Shown here: positions 13,401-24,980 of the stretch, in pieces
Numbering within the stretch: position 1 is the stretch's first letter
Layout of the letters: each line of letters starts with the position of its first letter
DNA from: Setaria digitata
Lineage: Eukaryota; Nematoda; Chromadorea; Rhabditida; Setariidae
Assembly (NCBI GenBank): GCA_003640385.1
Contig: RCAB01000401.1
Span: forward strand, 1 to 59,845
Length of the DNA stretch: 59,845 nucleotides
Reading direction: 5' to 3'
Notes under the pieces: model-generated
The model's database searches: none
What the model was told of the DNA's origin: nothing
The model's input: only the letters and a program-made list of their open reading frames with translations
Translations under genes and position numbers: made by a program

Positions 13401-13862
13401 TCCGAGAAAGTCATATTTTCGGGTATTGATTCGACAAGATGGAACCTGAAATTACATCTCCTCGGTGAAGCTATGGATAACATTTTATAAATCCGATATC
13501 AAGACAATGACTTTCATCAAAAACTGGTCGTTCAAAGTTTCGTGTCACAACTATGAAGAATACATTCAGAATACAGTGTCAGCTACACTCATAATACCTT
13601 ATAAATGATTTTCTACCAAACTACAGGTTAAGTTGTGAGTGACTCGTCAGATTATCTCTACTTTAAACGAAACAAGCAGAAAGGGAAAATAATGGAGGGC
13701 AAAAAAGGAAACTAACTCGCAGTTTTGTGTACAAGACTTTTTGGGTAAACATGATTCGAACGATGATGTAGTAGCGGAATTTGGCGAAGTAAAACATTTG
13801 TTCGGTGTCAGAAGCAGCCATGCCTTAACGTGTTGTTTAATATTACTAGTCCAAACAGCACG
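10463..13862 (-). CDS. PLD3/PLD4-like phospholipase D family protein (5' end missing)
   Basis: Nine phase-consistent exons: 13862-13717, 13445-13262, 13119-12963, 12703-12618, 12286-12086, 11838-11699, 11628-11447, 11075-10953, 10668-10463. They encode about 474 residues to a normal stop. Both HKD motifs are intact: HTKFWVVD followed by GSANLDW, and HAKYMVTD followed by [10 protein letters not shown]. Other family marks are [26 protein letters not shown] and [11 protein letters not shown]3 and PLD4 are type II membrane glycoproteins of the endolysosome, with reported 5'-3' exonuclease activity on single-stranded nucleic acid and lipid-related roles. The first exon here starts in the middle of a luminal-type segment, so the cytosolic tail and transmembrane helix must lie upstream and I could not find them. 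A 19-codon ATG exon at 14545-14601 joins in phase but has no membrane segment, so it is only a weak candidate. Confidence 0.9.
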
Positions 13863-16800
13863 CTGTTGAAAAATCAGGAATAGTTTCAAAAGCGATAGAA
13901 TGGAAACCTACCCCCTTTGAAAGAGTACACATTCCAGATAATCTCCGAAATGTTCCATTCTTACTGTATAACATATCCAAAGTATCTTGAACAGACCCAA
14001 CCACTTTATCGCCACCAAACTCCCATTTTAAATTTTAAAACTTCACGACCACCGAGTTCTAGATTAGACAGTTGTGGTTTGATTTTAAAGTTCGTTATAT
14101 TACCTTCGAGACATGATAGATGGGCAATAAAGAACTGGAACTCGAGGGGTTGTGGATTGCTTAGGATATTATGGGATACGAAGACCAGGAAGAAAGGTAG
14201 GGTGATAGAGTGGCAGCTAAGAAAGGACCTAATTTAAGAGATAACAGGACATAGAGATAGATCTTTACTGACTGTAATCAAGATTGGGTCAGTGATTGAA
14301 AGGGAGACAGGTAGTTTACATAACTGGAGATGTGTAGGGATGATGGGGATTTTACGTTTCTTTGTTATTATTACTGTAAAACTTCTTCGAACGATATCAG
14401 AGAGTTTTCCAAAGATGATTACAAAATTTAACGAGTCAACAAGTCTGTTAAAATTAATGCTGAGCGGAAGGTACCTGAAGGGATGAGAACATAAGCTTTT
14501 CCTACAGTTTATGTCTCTTAGCTGTGAACTGATCAGTGACTTACGAGAACTGAAGTGACAGACAGGCCTGTGGCAGAACTGATTAAATAACTGCTCGTCA
14601 TTTCTTTTTTCTTTCTCCTCTTCAGTAGCGATTACGTCCGTTCTTCTTCAGGAGAGGTTAAGTAATTTTCTAAAAAATAAAGAAATTAACTTTTTGTCTG
14701 TCTGAAATCTTAATTTCCTAAAAAAATTTGAAAGAACAGAAAACAGAAATAGAACTGCGGAAGTGCTATTATACTCCATATGCCGAAAATGAATATTTTC
14801 AGTTGTGATAGTTTTTGTCCCATAGTACTTTTCCGTCAGTAATCATAAATGTATTTGAGAGTCATGGCCAAGACAATGTTTTCACCTTCGCTTGGTATAT
14901 ATTTGCTTGGCCATAATTGCAAACTATATAATGTGGTGAAGTTTTTAGTACATTTAACGAACAGTATAGCAGCATTACGATCAAAAGTAGCGTAATACAA
15001 ACATTAAAATTTGACAAGGGTTAGCAAGGGATGTCAGGAGCTAATTGAAAATCCAATAATATCATTCTGCCAGAAGGTAATCTAAAGGTAATTTGGGGTT
15101 CATCCATAGGCATATCCATATTCCTTGCTTTTTTCACTTAATGTGTTTCTTTTTAAGGGCGATTGAGTGTTATTTACTTGCAAGAAAGCAATGAGATGAA
15201 TTATCAGAGATTCTTTAGGTAAGGAATAGCGTGGGTAGCAAATATCTGTAGAAATGAGGAAGATGAATAAGGAACTGCTTCTTTCAGAGTCTCATGCTTG
15301 CTGAGAGTGATTGAATATTACCTTGTAGCTTCATGTAGTGCATTAATCGACGTTTCCCTCAAACATCTAATTAGTTATGCTCTTTCATTTACTCTAATTG
15401 TTGATGGTTGGTTGATAATTCTGTCTCCTAGCAATGAAAAGAATAATACATTAAATGGAACGGATTTGTTCTCAATAATACAGTAAAACATTTTCCATTA
15501 AACACCTCAACCACTGCTACCTACTATCTCAATATTATTTATTAGTAGGGAAAACTGAACTTCATCGTAAGTACTTCATTTAACACTTTATTTTTTATTA
15601 ATTTTGTCTCTTATAACAACCGAAGGAATTAAAACATTGGTTTTTAACTTTTAATCAGAATCTCACGCAGCTGCTCTTTTTCGTTTCTTAGTGAGAATTT
15701 CTTGGTTTAAACAAAAAATTATCAGGAAAATTGAAATTTCTTCTTTTCACTTGTGTAACAAAAAATTAGAAAACTAGAATTCATTGCAATAAAAAATGAA
15801 AAAAAAAAAAAATCCATAAAATGATTCAGCCGTACGTTAACAGGGAATGGCGAGTCATTCAATTGTTCAACTGATAATGATAATGAAAATGTTAGAAAAT
15901 TTCTTTTATGGATTCATTATTTGTTCTGACTTTGCACATAAACAGACAGTTAGTGACCTCATTCAAGCTTATGCTGAATGACATTCTGAATGACAGGAAA
16001 ATCTAAATGTATTTATATAGCATAACTGTTCTTGAATTGTAGTTGTATTTCAGTGCTATGTTTTTTTATTCCTAATGACGAAATAGCTATGGTTTTTGTT
16101 TCTCACAGCAATTATGAATATAAATAAATGATACAAATTTTTTATCAACAAAAGAATTTGTTATTCTCATTATTAAATGATTCGGACGTATCAGCATCAA
16201 CAGCACCAGTAATGAGAATGTTGAAAATTTCCCTAAATCCCAGATTTTTTTTTATCACAACTATCTAAATTTTCATTTCCTTCGCAAAAAAAAAAAAAAC
16301 AATATAAAAAAAACTTTTTGAAATGTAATTTAACAAGTTTTTAGATTTAATCTCTTGAGAGTGTAGTGTTAAAACACAAGGCAAAATCTTCATCAATTAT
16401 TCATGAATCAATAAATTTCCTTTTTTTTGTGAATAAAACTTCTTGAAATAAGTATATGAATTGAAATTTAAGAAAAAAATGAAATTGAAAGTTGACTGAG
16501 AAAGATTTAAAAATGACTATGCTCATTTTTTGATTAAACTAATATATCGAATTCTTTTTGTATGTCTGAAGGAAAGTTTCAAGAATTTTAAAGTTTCAAG
16601 AATTTTCTGACGAAGATTTGATGTCGAATTATTTCAAATTCACTTAATTTGTAATTACTACAGTTTTTCATTTAAATGAATGCATCTTAGTTTTGTTTTT
16701 TCTTTTTTTAATGAATTCATCCCAATCGTAATTACCATGACTACGCCCATTATTTTTTGGTCTCCAAAGGAGTAATGAGCAATAATCGTAATCCTGTCAA

Positions 16801-19575
16801 ACTGGGTATATGGTAAGAGATGATATATATATATATATCATCTCTTACCATATATATATATATAAATATATGGTTTCTCAAGCTTTAAAGCTTTATATGT
16901 ATAAGGCTTGAATTTAAAGAACCTATCCTGAAGTATCCAAATTTAGATTTAAAAAAAAAAAAGCTATACTAAGTCCAACATTTAATATCAAATGATTCAT
17001 GTTCAATAATTATTTTCATTGCAGTAAAAGAAAGAAATGCTTTATTGAACAAATATTATTAAAATTACCGTATTTATAAAGGCAGAGACTTATCTCGTGC
17101 AAACTATGGAAATATTTTTAATATTTCGGGATTAAACCATTTAATATTACCTGAAGAAACGTTATTACTTTTGCTAATTCAATTTCACAATGGCAGACAG
17201 TATGAATTGTAAGGTAAACACTTTCACTATTAAATCCATTACAAAAATAAAATGTAATAAAATAATTTATGTGAACAAAGTAGGCAATAAACATTTATAA
17301 CTAACAAAGTAATTACGCAAATAATAATTTTATCAATATTTTACTTAGTAGAAAATGCCACGTCAAATAAACAAATTTCATATTATGTTACTTACTGGAA
17401 AGTAAAATAATAATGCAATTATTTCACTTCTTACAAAGTTTTTGAAACCTCGCCATTAAAGTTAGCATGGTTAGAACAATGAAGGATGGCATTTGATGTA
17501 ATGCTAGCAAAATTTTTAACTTATTTTAATGGAGATAACAATACAGCAGATGTTTTCTGTTGATTTTTTTCGCAGATTGAAACCTTATACTTCACCGGAA
17601 ATAGAACATGTGAGCAGGTTGCAGTGGACTAAAAATAAGCTGAGCTAAATTAAATTGGGTTATATTAGATTTTTAAAGTAAATGAAGCGACTGCACTCGT
17701 GACATAGTAATATATAATCATAATAATATGTTCAAAGTACCTGTAAATTCCACGAAAGCCTCTCTTCACTCCGTTCTTAATCAAGATATTACTACAGTTT
17801 TGTGGATGACATCAGAAAAACAAATCAAATTTATGTTGTTGGTCGACATTTCAATAAAGCTTTTCTAAGAAAATTATAATTTATGTTGCGGTTTTTCTTC
17901 CGAGAATGAGTGTTCGAAATCTAAGAATACGGTCAATTTTTCACGAAATATGTCAAGTTCGATGCTAGTGTAAGGTACACTATCACCATTTGTTTCACGA
18001 ACGTTCGCGGAAGCTATTAGTCTTTATTCAAGACAAACAATTTGAAAAATTGTTAAATTATTGCGGTTTATTCCAATCAGGATAAATTTTCGATATTTTG
18101 CAATGGATATCAGAGAAAGAGCATGATAATATCCTCGTTTAGAAGAAATTTTGTAAAATCACGACCACTGTTCACGACCGGTGGCAGTTTATGATCTAGC
18201 GGTCCTTTAATTATAGAAGAATTTTTCTTTTAAAGATTTTACAACCCCAACAAATTTCAGCATGTCTATTACCTGTTTCACGATCGAATCATCAAAAAAG
18301 TGATCGATGTTGACGGCGACCAATCAATTTAAATTGCAACCATAATTCAGTATTAAAATAAGTGGAACATTTGAAACAAATGTAGCATTTGATAGAAAGA
18401 TGGCTGTTACCCAACAAATTATCGATCAGACAAGAATCACTCGTCTAGAAATCATTTTTTAATTGTAATAAAAAAAACTAGCAAATTTAGGCTCGATATG
18501 AACACTTCATAATTTTCAAACTTTTAATGAAATTTTTCAAAAGAAGGAATACTTCACAGTGAAATGGACGGAACATAAAAGGACATATTGTAAAGTGATA
18601 ATGATACAATTGATAGGGTGATAGGATAAGCGTCGCACTAATTCTTTGATTTTGATTTGGGCTGAGAATTAGGCAAAAAGTTTCGGAAATTTCTGAACTA
18701 AATTTTCTTAATTATTTCATCTCTTTGAAGAATATCTTGCTAAATCCTCAATTTTGAGGAAATATCTAAACAAATAATGAATCATTAAGATCTTACAATC
18801 AATTTGGCTTATCCGGACAATATGTTTCGTCTCAATAATAACAGTCAAAATAATAAAACCAAAAAAAAGATGCCTAATCACAGCTGTATTAGGTTTGAAG
18901 AAACGTACGTCAAAAGGTTGTTTGACGTAGAAGGGTAAGATTACTTATCTTTTCAGTGAGATGAAAAGATATGTTGTTAATGACAATAAATTAGCAAGTC
19001 TCAACGAATGAACAAACAAATAAAAAGTAGCCGGGACAGGAAAAGATTAATTTAATTTTCATTTATCCATCATTCACATTCTTCACCGGTGGTTTCTACA
19101 ATGCTGCTCTATTATTCGTGTCTCTGAATAAAAGGTGTATAGTATACTAGGTCGAGTAAAAAAACTAAGTGTTACCTGACATCTTTGTTTTTTCATAAAA
19201 TGTACTTGATAAATTATTGGGTAGTTAAATTATGAAAATTCATTTTATTTTGAAATTTTAACAAGTAATTGCTGCTCGAAAGTGAGGTATAATAACTTTA
19301 CTCTGTCTTTACATAAAAAACAGAAGTCTGAAAATCTGAATTTTAAAGCCTAAGAAAAAGAATGGAATGCTTGGAAATATTAGCTTATATTCAGTGTGAA
19401 TGTAAAGAATTTCCATTTCAAATTACTTCTGCCAATTTATTTTGTTTCGTTTTCTTTTCAAATAACAAGCAGTCATCTGAAGTCATTTTTTTTTCCTTAA
19501 ATTCGGTAATGACGAACCTCTGCACCGCTCAATTTTATGGAATATCTAGGTGTCACCTGATCAAAGCTTCCTCAA
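13863..19575. other. AT-rich gene-free stretch
   Basis: About 5.7 kb lies between the phospholipase D gene and the F-box gene. Base composition is very AT-rich, especially 15500-19300, with many homopolymer runs. Missing 5' exons of the phospholipase D gene should lie in its first part. The only structured element noticed is the palindrome at 16807-16854. Confidence 0.55.
16807..16854. repeat. Perfect 48-bp palindrome
   Basis: The arms 16807-16830 and 16831-16854 are exact reverse complements with no spacer. The outer part of each arm is non-repetitive (GGTAAGAGATG and its complement) and the centre is a TA run. The symmetry ends at 16806/16855. A further TA run follows to about 16872. A cruciform or hairpin could form. 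The function is unknown. Confidence 0.95.
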
Positions 19576-22500
19576 TTAGGAAAACGATTTTCCACTGCTA
19601 GCTATATGTAGACCATCTTTATCATCCCATAACAAAAGAGCCTCATCGGGTAATTGTGGATGAACTATCCGAAATGCACCTTGTCGCGGTTTGCTTTGAT
19701 TCAAAGATAAATAACTCAAAAGATCATCAATATCGATATGTGCCGAGCCCACACAAAGATTCAGAACCCAGCGTGCACCGGTTTGTTTCCACTTCTAAAA
19801 TTTATAATATCAGAACTTGAAAAACTACAAGTTTACAGGAATTCGACAAAATTTATGAAAGATAATACGAACTATGCTCCACTGCACACAACAAATATCA
19901 TTATATGTAAAGAAAATATTAAAGTAGGTAAGCAGATATCTAATTTAATGAATATGTCTAACATGTATTGATGAAACATATTAATTTAACTTTCTTGTAC
20001 TAAATTACATAGCCCGTTATGAATAGCTATAACCGACAAACACAACACAGATTTCCGTCAGTAAAATATCGACTAACATCAATAGCTCGGCAGAATCCAT
20101 TAGTAGTGATTGAACTATTGTCAATTCGGAGTACTGTTTCGTCAAGATATTTCGTAGCTTTGCCTTCTAGAAAATCAGCGAGAAATTGGTCATCGCCAAT
20201 AGCTGTCTGAGGTGTAAGAGCAAAAATGCTCAAGAAGCTAAGCCCAAGAAATTCGGAAAGAAATTGTCGAGAACTGCTTATATGACCATGATTACCCCGC
20301 AACCAAATGAGTGATAATTTTTGGCATTCGACCAGTTGAAGAAATCGGTGAAATCTGAAATTTATTAGAATTTTAGAAATGAAGGTTGAGTTGAAATCAG
20401 ATCATGCATACATGTGAATTAATTCATTTAGAAAGCGCAACTTAGCAAAATAAGTTCTTAACACATAATTTTGCCTATCCTTTTTTTAGTGATAAAAATT
20501 TTAATTCTAAGCGTAGACTTGCTAGATGAGTAATTATAATAACATGGGAATAGGTAATCCAAATAAATTTTGCATCGGTAAAGATATTCAGCTTAAATTC
20601 AAGCATTCATAATCATCTATATTGCAATAACTATTTCTAAAAGACATTTAAGAGACTCAGTCACTCAAGTTTAAGAAACTCACTTAACTTAATTACTGTA
20701 AGTTCACCGAGGGCTATTAACGGTCATGATTATTGTACAATATGTAAGGAAAATTAATATAAAGTCCTTATTCAAACGTAAACTTCACAAAAAAGGACTT
20801 GCTTTTTTGGAGACACGTAGTTTAGCTTGCACATACTTATTTCTACTTTTTTACATCTTATTTTACATGTTCCGAAAGCATCTAAAAGGCGATCTACGAA
20901 ATGATCCGTAAATCGCATTTCAGTTAACTTCAAGAAATTAATATCAGCTTCACGGAAATATTTCGCTATTCGTTCGCATAATAATTGTGACGGTGTATGT
21001 TCACGTCGTTTTCGCTCATCGTGATCCTGCAAACTTAAATAACTTGAGTAATTAATTATACATTGACAACATCAAGAATAAAAGTAATTGATGGTGTGTA
21101 AGTAAAATCACTATTATCGAAGTAGCTACTAGATATATCAGTCTAATTTCTAGCTCGCAGGTACTGTTTCCAATTAAAACACAAGTTTAAAGTCAACATT
21201 AATTAATCCAAAGTGTTAAGGTATGAGCAATTTACATTCAACAACGGCAATATCTTAAACAATGGTATGAAAACGAAGCGTATAAAAGGATTTTATAGTT
21301 GTTGAATGAGTCCAGCTTTTATGTAATTTTTACCTCCGGTATTGAAATTGCAAATATTTATCAGCTTAGTAATGTCTTACTTATAACTGTCATGTTACAT
21401 CCTATTTACTTCACTCCGATCTTTTTGAAAACTTCCGTATGCTAACAAGTTCCCCAGTCAGTATCGCAATATCGCAGATTCCTCAGTAAAAAACTTCAGA
21501 AATCAAACTAGCTTAATCAAAGACTGGACATCAACAATTGCGGGTCTTGCCCTCTGGGAAAAGTTAGGGGACATGCCTTATTAGAAGCTGAAGAAAAACA
21601 AGGATAAATTTTCACCACTGAATAACTGATTCCATAATACAACGGGAAGGGATAAAAAACGTACTTCGCTTAAAGATATCCGACAGGAAGTAAGAAGCTG
21701 TGAGGGAAGAAATGTAAAATTGCTCACCTCCGTATGCCGGTTATTGTCACGTGGTATATTCGGCACTAAAATAGGTAGGTAAGAATTAGATGGAGAAGTT
21801 TGTCCCACGTATATGAGTAGATGAGGCAATTTGGCTGCAAACTGCTGCTGTTGCTGTTGTTCATCGTCAGCAAATTGTTGCTCTTCGTCGTTATGGCCAA
21901 GTGTTGCTGAAGTCCTTGCACGCCGTCGTTTTCCCAGGCCAAAAGATGAATGAGTTGTAACATGCTCACAAAATGTCCAACTTTTCAAGATGTTTGAATA
22001 ACTGGAAAAATTTTCTTATTCAAAATCTTAAATTTTGTGTGTAATAATGTTAAATACTTCGCATAATACTTTCCATCGATTTTTTTCCAAGCAACCTAAA
22101 CTGCGACTCAAATTGAAGAGAACTCACTGTTCTAATATTTCTATTTTTTTTTTTTTTTTTTTTTTTAAGATCTAAATCTCCGAAAATCTTCACCTTTGGG
22201 ATTAATCTAAGGAAAACATGAAAAGTGCCATGTATTTAAGCACATAAATGTCACAGTATGACTAGTAACTTTGGAAAACGACAGCTTACAATCCGTGTCA
22301 GATCATCTATATCATAATTTTCAAGTAAATTGCATTCTTTACTTTCTTAAAGGTACAACTTTATTCCTAATTTTAAAGTTTGATTTATTTCTTGAAATGA
22401 CATTCAAGATGTCAGAGGTCAGATGGATTATTGAAGAGCGGAATATTCTCAAGAATTCCTTAACTTTAAAAGTTAGAATAGCTGCTTTTATATTAACTTC

Positions 22501-24971
22501 ATTGGTGATGCCTAAGCCCACCAACAGCTGTTTAAGGATACTGTAAGGATGGATAGATCCCTTCAGATTACATTACCTCTTACCTTCCCTTCCCTTTCCA
22601 GTGAGCTACTGTTTCACCTCCCCCCACCATTCACACAATTAAAATTGGTGCAGTTGTTTGCAAAGATCATAAATCAGGCTCTGCTCGATATTCCTGAAGT
22701 CCTTCCTGTATCTACACTTGTTTAGCATTTGTGCACAATTTGCTGCAAGACATTAATTATCAAAATGCCATCTAAACTAACCATTAGCATTTTTCCCAAA
22801 TCTCAGTGAATAATGAAAATTAATTTACTTGAAATTGCTCTGAGAGAATATTCTACGAGAACTTCAAGCGAACAAAGGAATTAGCTATGAATACAACCAT
22901 TGACTGTCGATTATATTCACAGCGAATTATTACCAAATGCAACTTAAACTAATTAATAACAATTTATCTCACGTTTTCAGTAAAGAAGCTAATTCCTGTT
23001 TCAGTAAAGAAACAATAGCTAAAGTATTTGTAAGATGTTTAGCTACGATCCTAACAAGTTACTGTTTGTTCACCTTACTTATCTAATCAACAGTGGTAGT
23101 ACTTTTTCGAATGTAAAAGTTGCAAGCTATTGTGCTTTTATATAATTCAATATACTGCTCATTCCACTTTCGTGAAGTTCGAGATTTTTTTTTTTTTTAA
23201 TATGTCTATTGCTAATTCATCCACTTTCTTAACTTAATTATTGAGTTTTATTTGAAGCAAGGTAAAAACGACGAAATAACACATCTCACAACGCATTACT
23301 GTTCAGGAATCTGAAGACTATACCTTACTTGATAGCAGTGATGTCTTCCTCAATGCAATTTGAGGACACAATTGAACTCTTGCAATGTTCTCAAAATATT
23401 TGAAAGGTGACATAATAAAATATACTGTAGAGTCAGAATGAATCGGGATTTGTATTCTCGAAGTTCGAGCATCTCAACCAGATGTTTTTTGAGGGAGTGA
23501 CTATTACGATCGATCATTTCTTTCCATCGTTTACAGACAAATCGACAGTTATCGATATCGTACCGTGGTAAATGTTTTAAAATATGTAGATGTATTTCAG
23601 GAGGTAATGATGATATCGCGAATGCCGTTCCAGCTTCCTCATCATCCTGTTTAGAAATTTTTTCATAAATTTATGGCTCAAGTTATGAATTTGCTTTTCA
23701 GCGAGCTCAGTGACTTCCAATCAATTTGTACTTCTTCGTTAACAACATCAGTTACTAGCTGATTCTAAATTAGCAATACACTTATCTTCTATACAGTTTG
23801 TTTGTCTGCGCAAAAATCTCATACGTATATACCTGATGATCGTTAATTGGGGTTGAGGATGCACTTTGGGTCAAGTAACATGATCCCAGAAGAAGAGTAG
23901 TCGAGGCTGCTACCTCGAGCACCTGCGAATTTTGCATCGTTGATGAAGTCGAAGATGCTGAAGCGGCCACTGTGGTTGCATATGATGTTGACGGCAACTA
24001 TAAATAAACTTTTTACTTCACTGAATTAAACTTTTGTCAGCTAATATTTGTTAATTGCAAACAGTAATGGCCTTCTTAATTAAGGAAGAAAAATCATACT
24101 TTTCTTTGAAATATTTAATCACCCACTCTACTGGAATCCTCCTCTAACGAAATGCTAAAACATCTCAAGCACAAATACTATGCAAAATTTTTTTGTCCTC
24201 AGAACCTTGTATGATAATTCATTACAACATATACAAATTTCAGTTGTCATGAGTCACTTCCTAACATATATGGATTTTTAATTTTACATTAACTTCAATA
24301 TTTTTTCAGTCGGTGGCCTCCTCAGAAGGGCTATAAACTATCTGTACTAATTTGAATTCGACTTCATCAGTTATTAAGTAGCGAAGGAAAATTGCGAAAG
24401 TGAGGCATGGCGTGATGAGACAATGCCGATGCACAGCTATATGAACAAAACCATTAGCATATTTGAGCAGTTATGCTTTTTCGGTTGTTGACTTATAAAA
24501 AATTTTTACACTATTAGTTGAAATTGCGATAATTAAAGATAGAATAGGGGAGGACAATTACTTTTTTAGATCAAGTTGAGATAGATGAAGCCTTTACTTC
24601 AATACGTAGACGTTATGATGAGGAAACAGAACGAATAAGCCTACGAAAAATTTAAATAATGCAGCAAATAAAGGTAAATATAAAATGAATATAAACAAAT
24701 AAATAAACACAGAAATGTAAATAAATTGCATTAATAGCGACTCACAATCAGTCAAGGAAAGGATCCAGGAATGTGTAAGAAGCAGGGAGGCATCGATGTT
24801 GTTAGTTGGACTTGAATTCTGTGCTAAATTGACAGAAGCTCAATATGACCTTACAACGTGGATGTAAAGGAGAAAATCTAAAAACGAAATTCCTAATGAT
24901 TGCGAAATTTATTCGAAAAAAAGCAGAACCAAAAGCAACTGTACCTGCTCAGCGCAAACGTCGGCTGCCAT
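19576..24971 (-). CDS. F-box protein
   Basis: Seven exons on the minus strand: 24971-24945, 23997-23833, 23646-23426, 22001-21728, 21026 to about 20867, 20354-20042, 19794-19576, about 460 aa. It begins MAADVCAEQ, then has a Ser/Ala/Thr-rich linker to about residue 60, then an F-box from about residue 78 (LPPEIHLHILKHLPRYDI then CRFVCKRWKEMI). Exon 4 carries a basic GKRRRAR patch and a short Gln run. The F-box binds Skp1 in SCF ubiquitin ligases, so the rest should select a substrate; I do not recognise that part. Exons 1-5 and 6-7 join in phase. The join of exon 5 to exon 6 does not: the best donor leaves one base and the acceptor needs two, so a missed small exon or a base error is likely. 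The ATG has an acceptor-like TTCAG directly before it. Confidence 0.75.
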
Positions 24972-24980
24972 CTGAATTAG
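24972..24980 (-). promoter_or_regulatory. Probable spliced-leader acceptor for the F-box gene
   Basis: On the minus strand TAATTCAG directly precedes the ATG at 24971, leaving no 5' UTR. That is typical of nematode trans-splicing. The nine-codon first exon behind it joins exon 2 in phase, which supports this start. Confidence 0.5.

Noticed and set aside
21766..21969. Alternative-frame Ser/Asn-rich ORF inside F-box exon 4
   Set aside because: It is a shadow of the frame that joins neighbouring exons in phase on both sides.
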